Made by a program: the position numbers and the translations under genes. Shown here piece after piece: positions 20,827 through 28,934 of a stretch of DNA of 64,000 nucleotides (position 1 is the first letter of the stretch; each line of letters begins with the position of its first letter). This stretch comes from Bifidobacterium sp. (GTDB taxonomy: Bacteria; Actinomycetota; Actinomycetes; Actinomycetales; Bifidobacteriaceae). The stretch covers positions 62,001 through 126,000 of the forward strand of contig JALCCT010000003.1 of the NCBI GenBank assembly GCA_022640915.1, written 5' to 3'. The notes beneath the pieces were generated by a model. The model searched no databases and had not been told where the DNA came from. It worked only from the letters and a program-made list of their open reading frames with translations.

Positions 20827-22170
20827 TCAGTCGCCGAAGAGGATCTCATCCCAGCTTGGAACGGCCGAACGCCGAGATTTGCGTTTCGCCGGCTCCGAAG
20901 AGCCAGCTTTGTCTCTCGTATGACCTAAGTCCTTGCCTTCGCCGTCCACATCACCCGAACTCTGTGGTGCGCCGGCAGTTCCGAGCGTGCCAGACTGGGC
21001 ATCGGTGAGGTCGCTGGCATTGGTGTCGACGGTGGACGCAGGATTTGGCTCGGTGCTGTGAGAGCTGCCACGCAATAGCGGCATGGCGAAAGCCTGATCG
21101 GCAGCGGATCGTTCCATCGCCTTCGACCGACTCTGATTGCGCCGATTCTTCCGGTCGTCATAATCATGCTGAGGCTGTAACGATGTCTGGGCGTTCGCCG
21201 CTAGCTGGGTTTGCACGGATGGCTCGGATGCCTGACTCGTTCGCGCCGGCTGCAAAGGATGAGACGGCTGCGTTTCCCCCGACGTGTTGTGTGTGCCGGA
21301 GTCCTGATCCCCGCGATCCTGGGATTCTGACGAGACAGTGCCCTGTGGCGCTGCTACTGCTGCGCCTTGCGCAGCAGTAGCACGCGCTGCTCCTTCTTGG
21401 TCTGCCGCCGTGCTCTGGGTCTCGGTGTTCCGAGAGTCAGACCCATCAGACCCCCATGCCGACACCGCCCGCTCGATGCGTGCCGAACGGATGGAATCGC
21501 CGGGAATCCCCATCACGATAGAGAAGGCATCATCGAGCTCGCCGGATGTGCCAGTGGCGGCTCCTTCCGTGTCACGATCCTTGGGGCTGAGCTCGCCAAC
21601 CAGCCGTCTTGCCGCCGAATTGAGGCTGACAACCGCATTATCGTGCATATTCCACGTCCATTCGGCGCGCAGACGTCGACCTGCCGAATCGAATTCGGCC
21701 GAAATCTTCCACGGTTCGAGTCCTCGGCGTGTCGCTTTCCATTGTACCGTTTCCATGCCGATACGAGCGCTGGCTAGCGCGCGCTCGATAAGCTCGGCCA
21801 TAGTATGCACGCGGCTCTCTTTGGGCGCAGGAACGGCGAGGAACTGTTCGATGGCGTATTGCTTCTCGGTCTGCACCGAGGCGGAGAAACGCCGTACTAG
21901 AGCAGGACTCAGACCATATCGCTGCGCTACGCGCGCAGGTTCGGCACCAGCGCGAATCAGCGTCTGAATTTGCGAGATCGGCAGGCTTTGGCCGGCCGCG
22001 GGCTGTTGGATTCCAAGGGATTCGGCCTTGATCTGCTTGGCTTCGAGCACGGCGCGTTCCAGGGCGTCGTCCACGGCGAGTGCGAATCGTGCGCCTCCAA
22101 CCGAAAGAATGAGTTCGCCTGCTGCTCCCACCGCGACGAAATTGGCCTGCGTGAGTGGCTTCTCCGGCAT
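20827..22170 (-). CDS. sepH: Septation protein SepH (DUF3071)
   Basis: A 447-residue protein of the actinobacterial SepH family, whose Streptomyces member stimulates FtsZ assembly at division sites. The N-terminal DUF3071 domain holds the helix-turn-helix I-Q-T-L-I-R-A-G-A-E-P-A-R-V-A-Q-R-Y-G-L-S at about residues 66-87, and a second conserved block A-E-L-I-E-R-A-L-A-S-A-R-I-G. The C-terminal half, from about residue 220, is Ser/Gln/Thr/Ala-rich and likely disordered, ending in W-D-E-I-L-F-G-D, a short conserved tail of the type seen in SepH. The assignment rests on motif recall. Confidence 0.85.
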   Translation of the reverse strand: MPEKPLTQANFVAVGAAGELILSVGGARFALAVDDALERAVLEAKQIKAESLGIQQPAAGQSLPISQIQTLIRAGAEPARVAQRYGLSPALVRRFSASVQTEKQYAIEQFLAVPAPKESRVHTMAELIERALASARIGMETVQWKATRRGLEPWKISAEFDSAGRRLRAEWTWNMHDNAVVSLNSAARRLVGELSPKDRDTEGAATGTSGELDDAFSIVMGIPGDSIRSARIERAVSAWGSDGSDSRNTETQSTAADQEGAARATAAQGAAVAAPQGTVSSESQDRGDQDSGTHNTSGETQPSHPLQPARTSQASEPSVQTQLAANAQTSLQPQHDYDDRKNRRNQSRSKAMERSAADQAFAMPLLRGSSHSTEPNPASTVDTNASDLTDAQSGTLGTAGAPQSSGDVDGEGKDLGHTRDKAGSSEPAKRKSRRSAVPSWDEILFGD

Positions 22171-22241
22171 TACGCACCGCTTTCCTCAGTATTGCTCGAC
22201 ATATTCATCTGCTTATTTCTATTGTGCCCCACGTGTCGTAT

Positions 22242-22269
22242 TTTACGAGCTTTTCGAATCGTGTATCCT
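22242..22269 (+). promoter_or_regulatory. Possible promoter of the DUF4193-dut pair
   Basis: TTTACG (22242-22247) and TATCCT (22264-22269) are separated by 16 bp in an AT-rich stretch upstream of the DUF4193 gene. Each hexamer departs from consensus, so this is a modest prediction. Confidence 0.3.
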
Positions 22270-22332
22270 ATGCGGGGTATAAGTCATGTATTCTATGGCG
22301 CATAATACGACGTCACGGACGAAAGGATTGCG

Positions 22333-22626
22333 ATGGCCCAGGATTATGATTCCCCTCGTAACAAGGACGAGGACGAGGAATCGCTGCAGGAACTCGGCAA
22401 GGGATCGCAGAACTCCTCGGATGAAATTGACGACGACGAAAACGCCATTGCCGAAGATTATGAGCTGCCGGGTGCTGACCTGAGTAACGAGGATGCCTCG
22501 GTCACGGTCATCCCCATGCAGGGTGACGAATTCATCTGCTCGCAGTGCTTCCTCGTGAAGCATCGCAGCCAGCTAGCCTATATGGATGAAAACGGCCAGC
22601 CGGTATGCAAGGAGTGCGCCGCCTGA
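22333..22626 (+). CDS. DUF4193 family small zinc-ribbon-like protein
   Basis: A 97-residue acidic protein with a C-terminal C-S-Q-C-F-L-V ... C-K-E-C pair typical of DUF4193, a family restricted to actinobacteria and probably zinc-binding. The N-terminal half is rich in Asp/Glu. The function is unknown. AAAGGA sits a few bases before ATG 22333. Its stop codon overlaps the dut start by one base (TGATG), so it is co-translated with dUTPase. Confidence 0.85.
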   Translation: MAQDYDSPRNKDEDEESLQELGKGSQNSSDEIDDDENAIAEDYELPGADLSNEDASVTVIPMQGDEFICSQCFLVKHRSQLAYMDENGQPVCKECAA

Positions 22627-23102
22627 TGGCTTACGACGAGGCATACAACGAGCCGGAGCAGGTCGAGGTGTTGGTGCGTTCACTCGAGTCTTCCCATCCT
22701 GCAACGCTCGCGTATGCGCTTGCAGGAGATGCAGGCGCTGATTTGCGCACCACGCAAGATTTCATGCTCAAGCCGTTCCAGCGGGCATTGGTACCTACTG
22801 GCGTCGCTATCGCGTTGCCCGCCGGGTATGTCGGTCTGGTTCATCCGCGCTCGGGACTTGCAGCTAGACAGGGCATCACTGTGCTCAATGCGCCAGGCAC
22901 GATTGATGCCGGATATCGCGGCGAGATTAAGGTGCCGATCATCAATCTGGATCCGGAGCATACTGCGGTGTTCCACGCAGGCGACCGCATTGCGCAGCTC
23001 GTCATCCAGCGCTATGTCGAGGCGCGCTTCGTGCCGGCTGAAGTGCTGCCTGGATCCGACAGAGCGCAGCGTGGATTCGGATCGACGGGAATATCTGCCT
23101 GA
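22626..23102 (+). CDS. dut: Deoxyuridine 5'-triphosphate nucleotidohydrolase (dUTPase)
   Basis: A 158-residue trimeric dUTPase that hydrolyses dUTP to dUMP and pyrophosphate, keeping uracil out of DNA. Motif 1 is A-G-D-A-G-A-D-L, motif 2 P-R-S-G-L-A-A-R-Q-G, motif 3 G-T-I-D-A-G-Y-R-G-E-I, motif 4 G-D-R-I-A-Q-L-V-I, and motif 5 R-G-F-G-S-T-G at the C-terminus, all in order. The start ATG 22626 overlaps the upstream stop. A hairpin follows at 23134-23179. Confidence 0.95.
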   Translation: MAYDEAYNEPEQVEVLVRSLESSHPATLAYALAGDAGADLRTTQDFMLKPFQRALVPTGVAIALPAGYVGLVHPRSGLAARQGITVLNAPGTIDAGYRGEIKVPIINLDPEHTAVFHAGDRIAQLVIQRYVEARFVPAEVLPGSDRAQRGFGSTGISA

Positions 23103-23133
23103 TCGTCGCGATTGCTTCGACGGCTGGTGTTCG

Positions 23134-23179
23134 CGCTACCGGTGCAGCCCCTGGCACACTGGATGTTGCACCGGTAGCG
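23134..23179 (+). terminator. Inverted repeat after dut, possible terminator
   Basis: Arms 23134-23146 (CGCTACCGGTGCA) and 23167-23179 are perfect 13-bp complements around a 20-nt loop. There is no T-run, so termination is probable but not certain. Confidence 0.5.
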
Positions 23180-23245
23180 GCGTGCTGACAGTGAAAACGG
23201 CGATGCGAAGGTAGGATAAGAAACCAATGTGAGGGAGGAGGATCG

Positions 23246-25573
23246 ATGGCTGAGAAGGATACTATGGGCATTTCGGCCCGCAGGTTGGGATGCGAGATCA
23301 GCAGCGACCCACTCGATCCTCTCGTCCCAATCGTGCGCATGTGTGCATATCACCATCCGGACGAGGACATGGAAATACTCGAGCGGGCCTATCGGCGTGC
23401 GCTCAAACAGCATTCAACGCAACGCCGTAAATCCGGCGAGCCGTACATCATCCACCCGCTGGCGGTTTCGCAGATCCTCGCAGACTTGGGCATGGGGCCT
23501 ATCGTTGTGGCTGCGGGCCTGCTGCACGATACGGTCGAGGACACCGACTACAGCGTCGATCAGTGCCGTGCTGAATTTGGCGATATGGTTACTGGGCTAG
23601 TCGACGGCGTCACCAAGCTAACCAAGATGGATTACGGCGATTCAGCACAGGCCGAGACGATCCGCAAGATGGTCGTGGCGATGAGCCGCGATGTGCGTGT
23701 GCTGGTCGTGAAGTTGGCCGACCGCGTCCACAATGCCCGCACTTGGCGCTATGTCAAGCCTTCCAGCGCGCAGAAGAAGGCCCGAGAAACGCTCGACGTC
23801 TACGCGCCGCTGGCGAACCGGTTGGGTATGAACGCCATCAAAACCGAGCTGGAAGAGCTCAGCTTCAAGGTTCTCTACCCCAAGATCTACAACGAGATCG
23901 TTGTGCTCGTGGAGCGCCGCGCCGGGCAACGAGATGTGTACATCAAGCAGATTCTGGCTGAGATCAATGAGGATCTCGCATCGCAGCATATCAAGGCAAC
24001 GGTCAGCGGTCGGCCGAAGGATTATTTCTCCATTTATCAGAAGATGATCGTGCGTGGCCACGATTTCTCCAGCATTTATGACTTGATGGGCGTACGCATC
24101 ATCGTCGACACAATCCAGGACTGCTATGCGGCGCTTGGCGCAGTGCACGCGCGCTGGAATCCGGTGCCGGGACGGTTCAAAGACTATATCGCGATGCCCA
24201 AGCTCAACATGTACCAGAGCTTGCATACTACGGTCGTCGGTCCGGGCGGCAAGCCTGTTGAGATTCAGATCCGTACTTGGGATATGCATCGGCGTGCCGA
24301 ATTCGGCATCGCGGCTCATTGGCGTTACAAGGAGAACGGCCAGGCTGGTCGTCCGCTGAGCGCGCCGGACAAGTCCGATCGCCAGCGTGAAGACGGCGAT
24401 CATCAGGAGCTCAGCGAAGCCGATAATCTCAAATGGATCCAGCAGCTCGCCGACTGGACGAGCGAAACGCCTGACTCCAACGAATTTCTCGGTTCGCTCA
24501 AAGAGGATCTGGGCTCCGCAGAGGTCTATGTGTTCACGCCCAAGGGCAAGATCATCTCCCTGCCCGCCCGCGCCACGCCAATCGATTTTGCTTACGCTGT
24601 GCATACCGAGGTCGGCCACCGCACCATGGGTGCGCGCGTCAACGGCCGTTTGGTGCCGCTGGACACGGTGCTGGAGAATGGTGACACCGTCGAGGTGCTC
24701 ACTTCGAAATCTGACAACGCTGGTCCTTCTCGCGACTGGCTCAGCTTCGCGAAAAGTCCGAAGGCGCGCAACAAGATCCGCCAGTGGTTCAGCAAGGAAC
24801 GCAGGTCCGAGGCCATCGAGGAAGGCCGTGACGAGCTGACCCGCGCCATGCGCAAGCGCGGCCTGCCGGTGGCATCGATGCTCACGCCCGAGGCGCTGAT
24901 CGGCATTGCCGACGACCTGAACCTCGACAATGCGGACGCCGTGTTCGCCGCGATCGGCGACGGCCAGATTTCCACGCAGAATGTCATCGCCCACCTGGTC
25001 AAGGACGCCGGCTCGGACGAAGTCAGTGAGGAGGTCGAGCAAGAGGCGCTGCCGCTGCGCCAGATCGAACATGGCAAGGCCAAGACCAGTTCCTCGGGCG
25101 TAGCCGTCAAGGACGTCGGCGACGTATGGGTTAAGCTGGCCCGCTGCTGCACGCCTGTTCCCGGCGACGAAATCGTCGGTTTCATCACGCGCAACCAGGG
25201 TGTCTCAGTGCATCGCGCCGACTGCCAGAACATGCTGGACTTGGAAAAGCACCAGCCCGAGCGGGTCATTGAAGTGCAGTGGACCAGCACTAAGGGCTTG
25301 TTTATGGTCAGGATCCAAGTCGAGGGGCTCGATCGCCCGCACCTGCTTTCCGACGTGACTCGAGTGCTCTCCGATCACGGGGTCAACATCATCTCTGGGT
25401 CGGTTTCCACCGGATCAGATCGCGTTGCCACCAGCCAGTTCTCCTTCGAAATGGCTGATCCCCAGCACTTGAACCGTCTGTTGTCCTCGGTGCGAAAGAT
25501 CGATGGTGTATTCGATGTTTACCGCATCACCGGTGCCAAGGATTCTGCCGAGCCCCGTCTGCGCAAGATGTAG
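23246..25573 (+). CDS. rel: Bifunctional (p)ppGpp synthetase/hydrolase Rel
   Basis: A 775-residue long RSH enzyme controlling the stringent response. The order is HD hydrolase (P-Y-I-I-H-P-L-A-V near residue 70 and L-L-H-D-T-V-E-D-T near 92), synthetase (R-P-K-D-Y-F-S-I-Y, then the substrate loop Y-Q-S-L-H-T-T-V and E-I-Q-I-R-T), TGS domain starting near E-V-Y-V-F-T-P-K-G, a zinc-finger segment with L-A-R-C-C-T-P-V-P-G-D and H-R-A-D-C, and a C-terminal ACT domain. The H-D pair is intact, so both activities are expected. GGAGGAGG lies just upstream of ATG 23246. Confidence 0.95.
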   Translation: MAEKDTMGISARRLGCEISSDPLDPLVPIVRMCAYHHPDEDMEILERAYRRALKQHSTQRRKSGEPYIIHPLAVSQILADLGMGPIVVAAGLLHDTVEDTDYSVDQCRAEFGDMVTGLVDGVTKLTKMDYGDSAQAETIRKMVVAMSRDVRVLVVKLADRVHNARTWRYVKPSSAQKKARETLDVYAPLANRLGMNAIKTELEELSFKVLYPKIYNEIVVLVERRAGQRDVYIKQILAEINEDLASQHIKATVSGRPKDYFSIYQKMIVRGHDFSSIYDLMGVRIIVDTIQDCYAALGAVHARWNPVPGRFKDYIAMPKLNMYQSLHTTVVGPGGKPVEIQIRTWDMHRRAEFGIAAHWRYKENGQAGRPLSAPDKSDRQREDGDHQELSEADNLKWIQQLADWTSETPDSNEFLGSLKEDLGSAEVYVFTPKGKIISLPARATPIDFAYAVHTEVGHRTMGARVNGRLVPLDTVLENGDTVEVLTSKSDNAGPSRDWLSFAKSPKARNKIRQWFSKERRSEAIEEGRDELTRAMRKRGLPVASMLTPEALIGIADDLNLDNADAVFAAIGDGQISTQNVIAHLVKDAGSDEVSEEVEQEALPLRQIEHGKAKTSSSGVAVKDVGDVWVKLARCCTPVPGDEIVGFITRNQGVSVHRADCQNMLDLEKHQPERVIEVQWTSTKGLFMVRIQVEGLDRPHLLSDVTRVLSDHGVNIISGSVSTGSDRVATSQFSFEMADPQHLNRLLSSVRKIDGVFDVYRITGAKDSAEPRLRKM

Positions 25574-25740
25574 TGTGCGGTGGGGCTTGGCTCCTCCAGC
25601 TCTTTTGCTCCGGCTGTGCAAGTGCGATTCCCCGCATTATCTCGTTGAACGATGTGAGAACCGTAGTGATCCGTGGCGCAAGCGGCTTACGGTGTTGACG
25701 TACGGGCAGAACGTGAGCCAAAGGTCATCAATGACGCACA

Positions 25741-25777
25741 ATCCCCGCCCTGATGTGGAGCACACCAGGGCGGGGAT
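25741..25777. terminator. Hairpin between convergent rel and ppi genes
   Basis: Arms 25741-25752 (ATCCCCGCCCTG) and 25766-25777 are perfect 12-bp complements with a 13-nt loop. Lying between two convergent genes, it could terminate both; no long T-run is present. Confidence 0.6.
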
Positions 25778-25803
25778 CGACATATGAGAAGCCGAAAATA
25801 CGC

Positions 25804-26340
25804 CTATTTCACGTCAACGGAGACGATAACGACTGGCTCGAGCGGTGCGTCGGAGCGGTCGGTGGGAACGGCGTCGAGTTTGTCGACGACAGCTCTGGAT
25901 TCGGCATCGGCGACTTCACCGAAAATCGTATGGTGACCGTTGAGCCATGGGGTGGCTACGGTGGTGATGAAGAACTGGGAACCGTTCGTGCCGTGGATCT
26001 TGCCGTCAGCGCCTCGGCGCAGGCCGGCGTTCGCCATAGCAAACAAATAGGGCCGGTCGAACGTGAGCGAAGGATCGATCTCGTCATCGAAGTCATATCC
26101 AGGGCCGCCGGTTCCATTGCCCAGCGGGCAACCGCCTTGGATCATGAAATCCTTGATGATCCGGTGGAAAGTCAGTCCGTCGTAGAACGGGTCGTGGCAG
26201 GCCTCGCCGGTAAGCGGATTTGTCCATTCTTTTTCGCCGGCGGCCAGAGAGCGGAAGTTCTCGACCGTTTTGGGCGCCTTGTCATCGAACAGGTTGATGG
26301 TGATGTCACCTTCGGAGGTGTGCATAACAACAGTACTCAT
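25804..26340 (-). CDS. ppiB: Cyclophilin-type peptidyl-prolyl cis-trans isomerase
   Basis: A 178-residue single-domain cyclophilin without signal peptide, so a cytoplasmic proline isomerase assisting folding. Signature blocks are [18 protein letters not shown] (catalytic Arg), A-M-A-N-A-G near the middle, G-S-Q-F-F-I-T-T, and [12 protein letters not shown]. The start was placed at ATG 26340, giving the usual [13 protein letters not shown] start; 13 further upstream codons are open but do not resemble the family. Confidence 0.93.
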   Translation of the reverse strand: MSTVVMHTSEGDITINLFDDKAPKTVENFRSLAAGEKEWTNPLTGEACHDPFYDGLTFHRIIKDFMIQGGCPLGNGTGGPGYDFDDEIDPSLTFDRPYLFAMANAGLRRGADGKIHGTNGSQFFITTVATPWLNGHHTIFGEVADAESRAVVDKLDAVPTDRSDAPLEPVVIVSVDVK

Positions 26341-26404
26341 GGGGTTCAGTCTCTCATGCGAGTGGGACGGGAGAGCCACAAGGATCCATGGGGATGAATC
26401 TCAG

Positions 26405-27220
26405 CTACAGAATCGCGAAGTGACGCAAGGCGTTCACGATGCCATCATGATCCACATCGTCAGTCACGTAGTCGGCGACGGTTTTAACAAAATCAGAGGC
26501 GTTGCCCATCGCCACACCGATACCTGCAAATTGCAGCATAGTCATGTCGTTGCCGCCGTCGCCGAAGGCGATGCATTGCTCGCGCGTATAACCGTAGTGC
26601 CGCAGAAAACGCTGGATGCCGATGGGTTTGCCGCCATCCGCAGGAATCAGATCGGTGAAGTCAGGATGCCAGCGTACGCCTTTCACGTTCTCGCACAGCC
26701 CGGTGATTTCGATCTCCTGAGCCTTGTCGATGAAGGGGCTGATCTGGAATGTCGTGTGCTCGAGCGACCGGGTATGTGGGTCGTCGATGAAAGCCGCCGG
26801 CGCGGTTCTGCCCAGTTTGCGCCAGGTTTTGCGCATGGTGTCGGTGATCTGATTGAAGTAGACGTAATCGCACTCACAAAAGCTTGCTACGACATTCGGA
26901 TGCGCGTCGAGCCAAGCGGTGATGACCGCGATGTCATGCCTGCTCAGGGTTTCGGTCTCGAGAAAACCGTGATTGTCGAAACAGTATTGCCCGTTCATCG
27001 CGACCACGCCGTCGAACGCCACTGGGATGGTATCGAGAACTACGCCTAGTTGGGATGGCGAACGACCGGTGCAGATGAAGATCTTCATTCCTTCATCCTT
27101 CAGCCGTTGCAGCGCGTCCAGCGTCGAGTCGGGTACGACATGCGTGGAGAAACTGGTCAGTGTGCCATCGATGTCGAAGAACGCCGCTTTGGTGTCGGGT
27201 CGTTTGATCTGTGAACGCAT
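26405..27220 (-). CDS. HAD-superfamily hydrolase, Cof type (IIB)
   Basis: A 271-residue phosphatase core with the HAD nucleophile motif F-F-D-I-D-G-T-L at the start, motif II F-I-C-T-G-R-S, and the acidic motif A-F-G-D-G-G-N-D-M-T-M-L near the end; the cap is type IIB. Members dephosphorylate sugar phosphates or pyridoxal phosphate. The frame is open upstream to ATG 27448, which has a weak GGAAG site and would add 76 low-complexity residues. I chose 27220 because it matches family length, although no ribosome binding site is evident there. The added stretch holds a 19-bp perfect hairpin (27316-27364). Confidence 0.8.
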   Translation of the reverse strand: MRSQIKRPDTKAAFFDIDGTLTSFSTHVVPDSTLDALQRLKDEGMKIFICTGRSPSQLGVVLDTIPVAFDGVVAMNGQYCFDNHGFLETETLSRHDIAVITAWLDAHPNVVASFCECDYVYFNQITDTMRKTWRKLGRTAPAAFIDDPHTRSLEHTTFQISPFIDKAQEIEITGLCENVKGVRWHPDFTDLIPADGGKPIGIQRFLRHYGYTREQCIAFGDGGNDMTMLQFAGIGVAMGNASDFVKTVADYVTDDVDHDGIVNALRHFAIL

Positions 27221-27732
27221 GGCATCGGAACGTTTGACGCTACTGTCCCCAGCATTGGGACGCTCGGCGTCGCGCTGCTCACGTGGCAGGCCTGTGCTGC
27301 GAGTCGTCCGCCCGTTGCGGCGGCGGGGAATCGCAGCAGGCTGAGGCGATTCCCCGCCGCCGCAGGCTGCGACGCGGGCACTGCCGTTATATGAGGATGC
27401 GTCATAGGAGGATGTACCTTGCTGAGCGGTGATGCCACCGTTTATCATGCTATCGGTCTTCCGGTTGGTGCTGAGAGGCTTCGCTCACTAGTGTACGGGC
27501 AGGGTACGCCTGTTTGAGCGTGCGGCGAACACCTGCGATGTTCTGCAGATGCAAACCAGAGGGAGCTGAGCGTAAATGCGGTACCAGGCAGCGGTCAGAT
27601 CGGAGCTGATTGGACGTGCGCTGGGCGGCTAGGCACGTCTCGTCGAGTTTTGTGTGTTGGATGGATGGTGCACGCAATGGTGATATCGCCATCATGCGAG
27701 TTGGCAGCACCCGCTTGAGGAAACGAGGAATC
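27221..27732. other. Intergenic or 5'-leader region between the HAD gene and the M20 gene
   Basis: This 512-bp interval separates two divergent genes. Its left part is an open frame continuous with the HAD gene and may encode an N-terminal extension. It contains the hairpin at 27316-27364. I saw no other supported gene in it. Confidence 0.4.
27316..27364. repeat. 19-bp perfect GC-rich inverted repeat upstream of the HAD core
   Basis: Arms 27316-27334 and 27346-27364 are perfect complements (18 bp of GCGGCGGCGGGGAATCGC plus one T-A pair) around an 11-nt loop. In the HAD transcript this would be a very stable stem; no T-run follows it. It may be a leader hairpin or an accident within a coding extension. 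Confidence 0.7.
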
Positions 27733-28896
27733 ATGGTCGAGCATCTGACTATCGGGCCGGAGCTTATCGATATTCGCAGGCATCTTCACGCATACCCGGA
27801 GCTGGGTTTCCATGAAGAGCACACGAGCCAATTCATCGCCGATCAGCTGCGTGGCCATGGCATTGTGGTGCTCGCCAACCCGCTGCCATCCAAAACTGGC
27901 GTCATCGGTCTGATCGAGGGCGAACGGCCAGGGCCTGCCATCGCGTTGCGTGCCGATATTGATGCGTTGCCGGTTGCGGAGCGCAGCGAGCTGGAATACG
28001 CGTCGCACAATGAGGGTGTGATGCATGCCTGCGGTCACGATCTGCATATGACGTCGCTGCTGGCGGCTGCATTCTGGCTCGCCGAACACCGCGAACGCAT
28101 CTCCGGACGTATTATGTTGCTCTTCCAGCCGGCTGAGGAACTCGGTGAGGGCGCGCTGGCCGTGATCAAAGCTGGAATCGTCGATGGTCTCGACGCGATT
28201 ATCGGCACCCATAACAACCCTGATTATCTGCCTGGCCAGATCGCGGTCGGAACCGAGCCGATGATGGCCGGATGCGTGAAATTTGCCGTGCGCCTTCATG
28301 CGCAGGGCACCCACGCCGGCTACCCTCACATGGGCACTGGGCCGATCGAGGCGCTGGCCTCGATGATCCTGTCGGTGCAGAGCATCGTGAGCCGCAACGC
28401 CACGCCATTCCACCCGCTGGTTGTTTCGGTCACTGAAATCCACGGCGGCGACGTATGGAACGTGGTGCCGGCCGAAGCTGGATTCCTGGGCACCGCACGG
28501 TATTTCTACAAGGATGACGGGCAGATGGTCGAACGCTGCTTCCGGCGGATCGTCGCCGCAACGGCTGAGGCGTACGGCATCACGGCCGACGTCGAATGGG
28601 ACGATTTCGCCGATCCGCTGGTCTGCGACACTGCTCTGGCAGCTGCCGTGGCACAAGATGTGCCGCAATACGCGAGCCTTGAGCCGATTCATCCCTCGAT
28701 GGCGGGGGAGGACTTTTGTGAATACGCGCAACGCACCCGGCTCCTGTTCGCATTCATCGGATCGAACGGTGCGCCCGGGCATTATGGATTGCACAGCCCG
28801 CACTTCGTCGGCCTGGATGGCGAGCTGCAGCCTGCTGCCGAATTCTATGTGAACGCTGCGCTGCGGGTACTCAAGGAATGCGCTGCCGGTCAGTGA
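27733..28896 (+). CDS. M20-family amidohydrolase (hippurate hydrolase/N-acyl amino acid amidohydrolase type)
   Basis: A 387-residue metal-dependent amidohydrolase releasing amino acids from N-acyl or peptide derivatives. It shows R-R-H-L-H-A-Y-P-E-L-G-F-H-E-E at the start, the metal site M-H-A-C-G-H-D-L-H-M, Q-P-A-E-E-L-G-E-G-A with the catalytic glutamates, and M-A-G-E-D-F near the end. The order and length match the IAA-amino acid hydrolase/HipO branch. ATG 27733 follows GAGGAATC; the frame is open 41 codons upstream without family similarity. NAD synthetase starts 38 bp downstream. Confidence 0.88.
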   Translation: MVEHLTIGPELIDIRRHLHAYPELGFHEEHTSQFIADQLRGHGIVVLANPLPSKTGVIGLIEGERPGPAIALRADIDALPVAERSELEYASHNEGVMHACGHDLHMTSLLAAAFWLAEHRERISGRIMLLFQPAEELGEGALAVIKAGIVDGLDAIIGTHNNPDYLPGQIAVGTEPMMAGCVKFAVRLHAQGTHAGYPHMGTGPIEALASMILSVQSIVSRNATPFHPLVVSVTEIHGGDVWNVVPAEAGFLGTARYFYKDDGQMVERCFRRIVAATAEAYGITADVEWDDFADPLVCDTALAAAVAQDVPQYASLEPIHPSMAGEDFCEYAQRTRLLFAFIGSNGAPGHYGLHSPHFVGLDGELQPAAEFYVNAALRVLKECAAGQ

Positions 28897-28934
28897 TTCG
28901 AGTGCTGTAAACAGGGTGGCGCTACTATGAAGCC

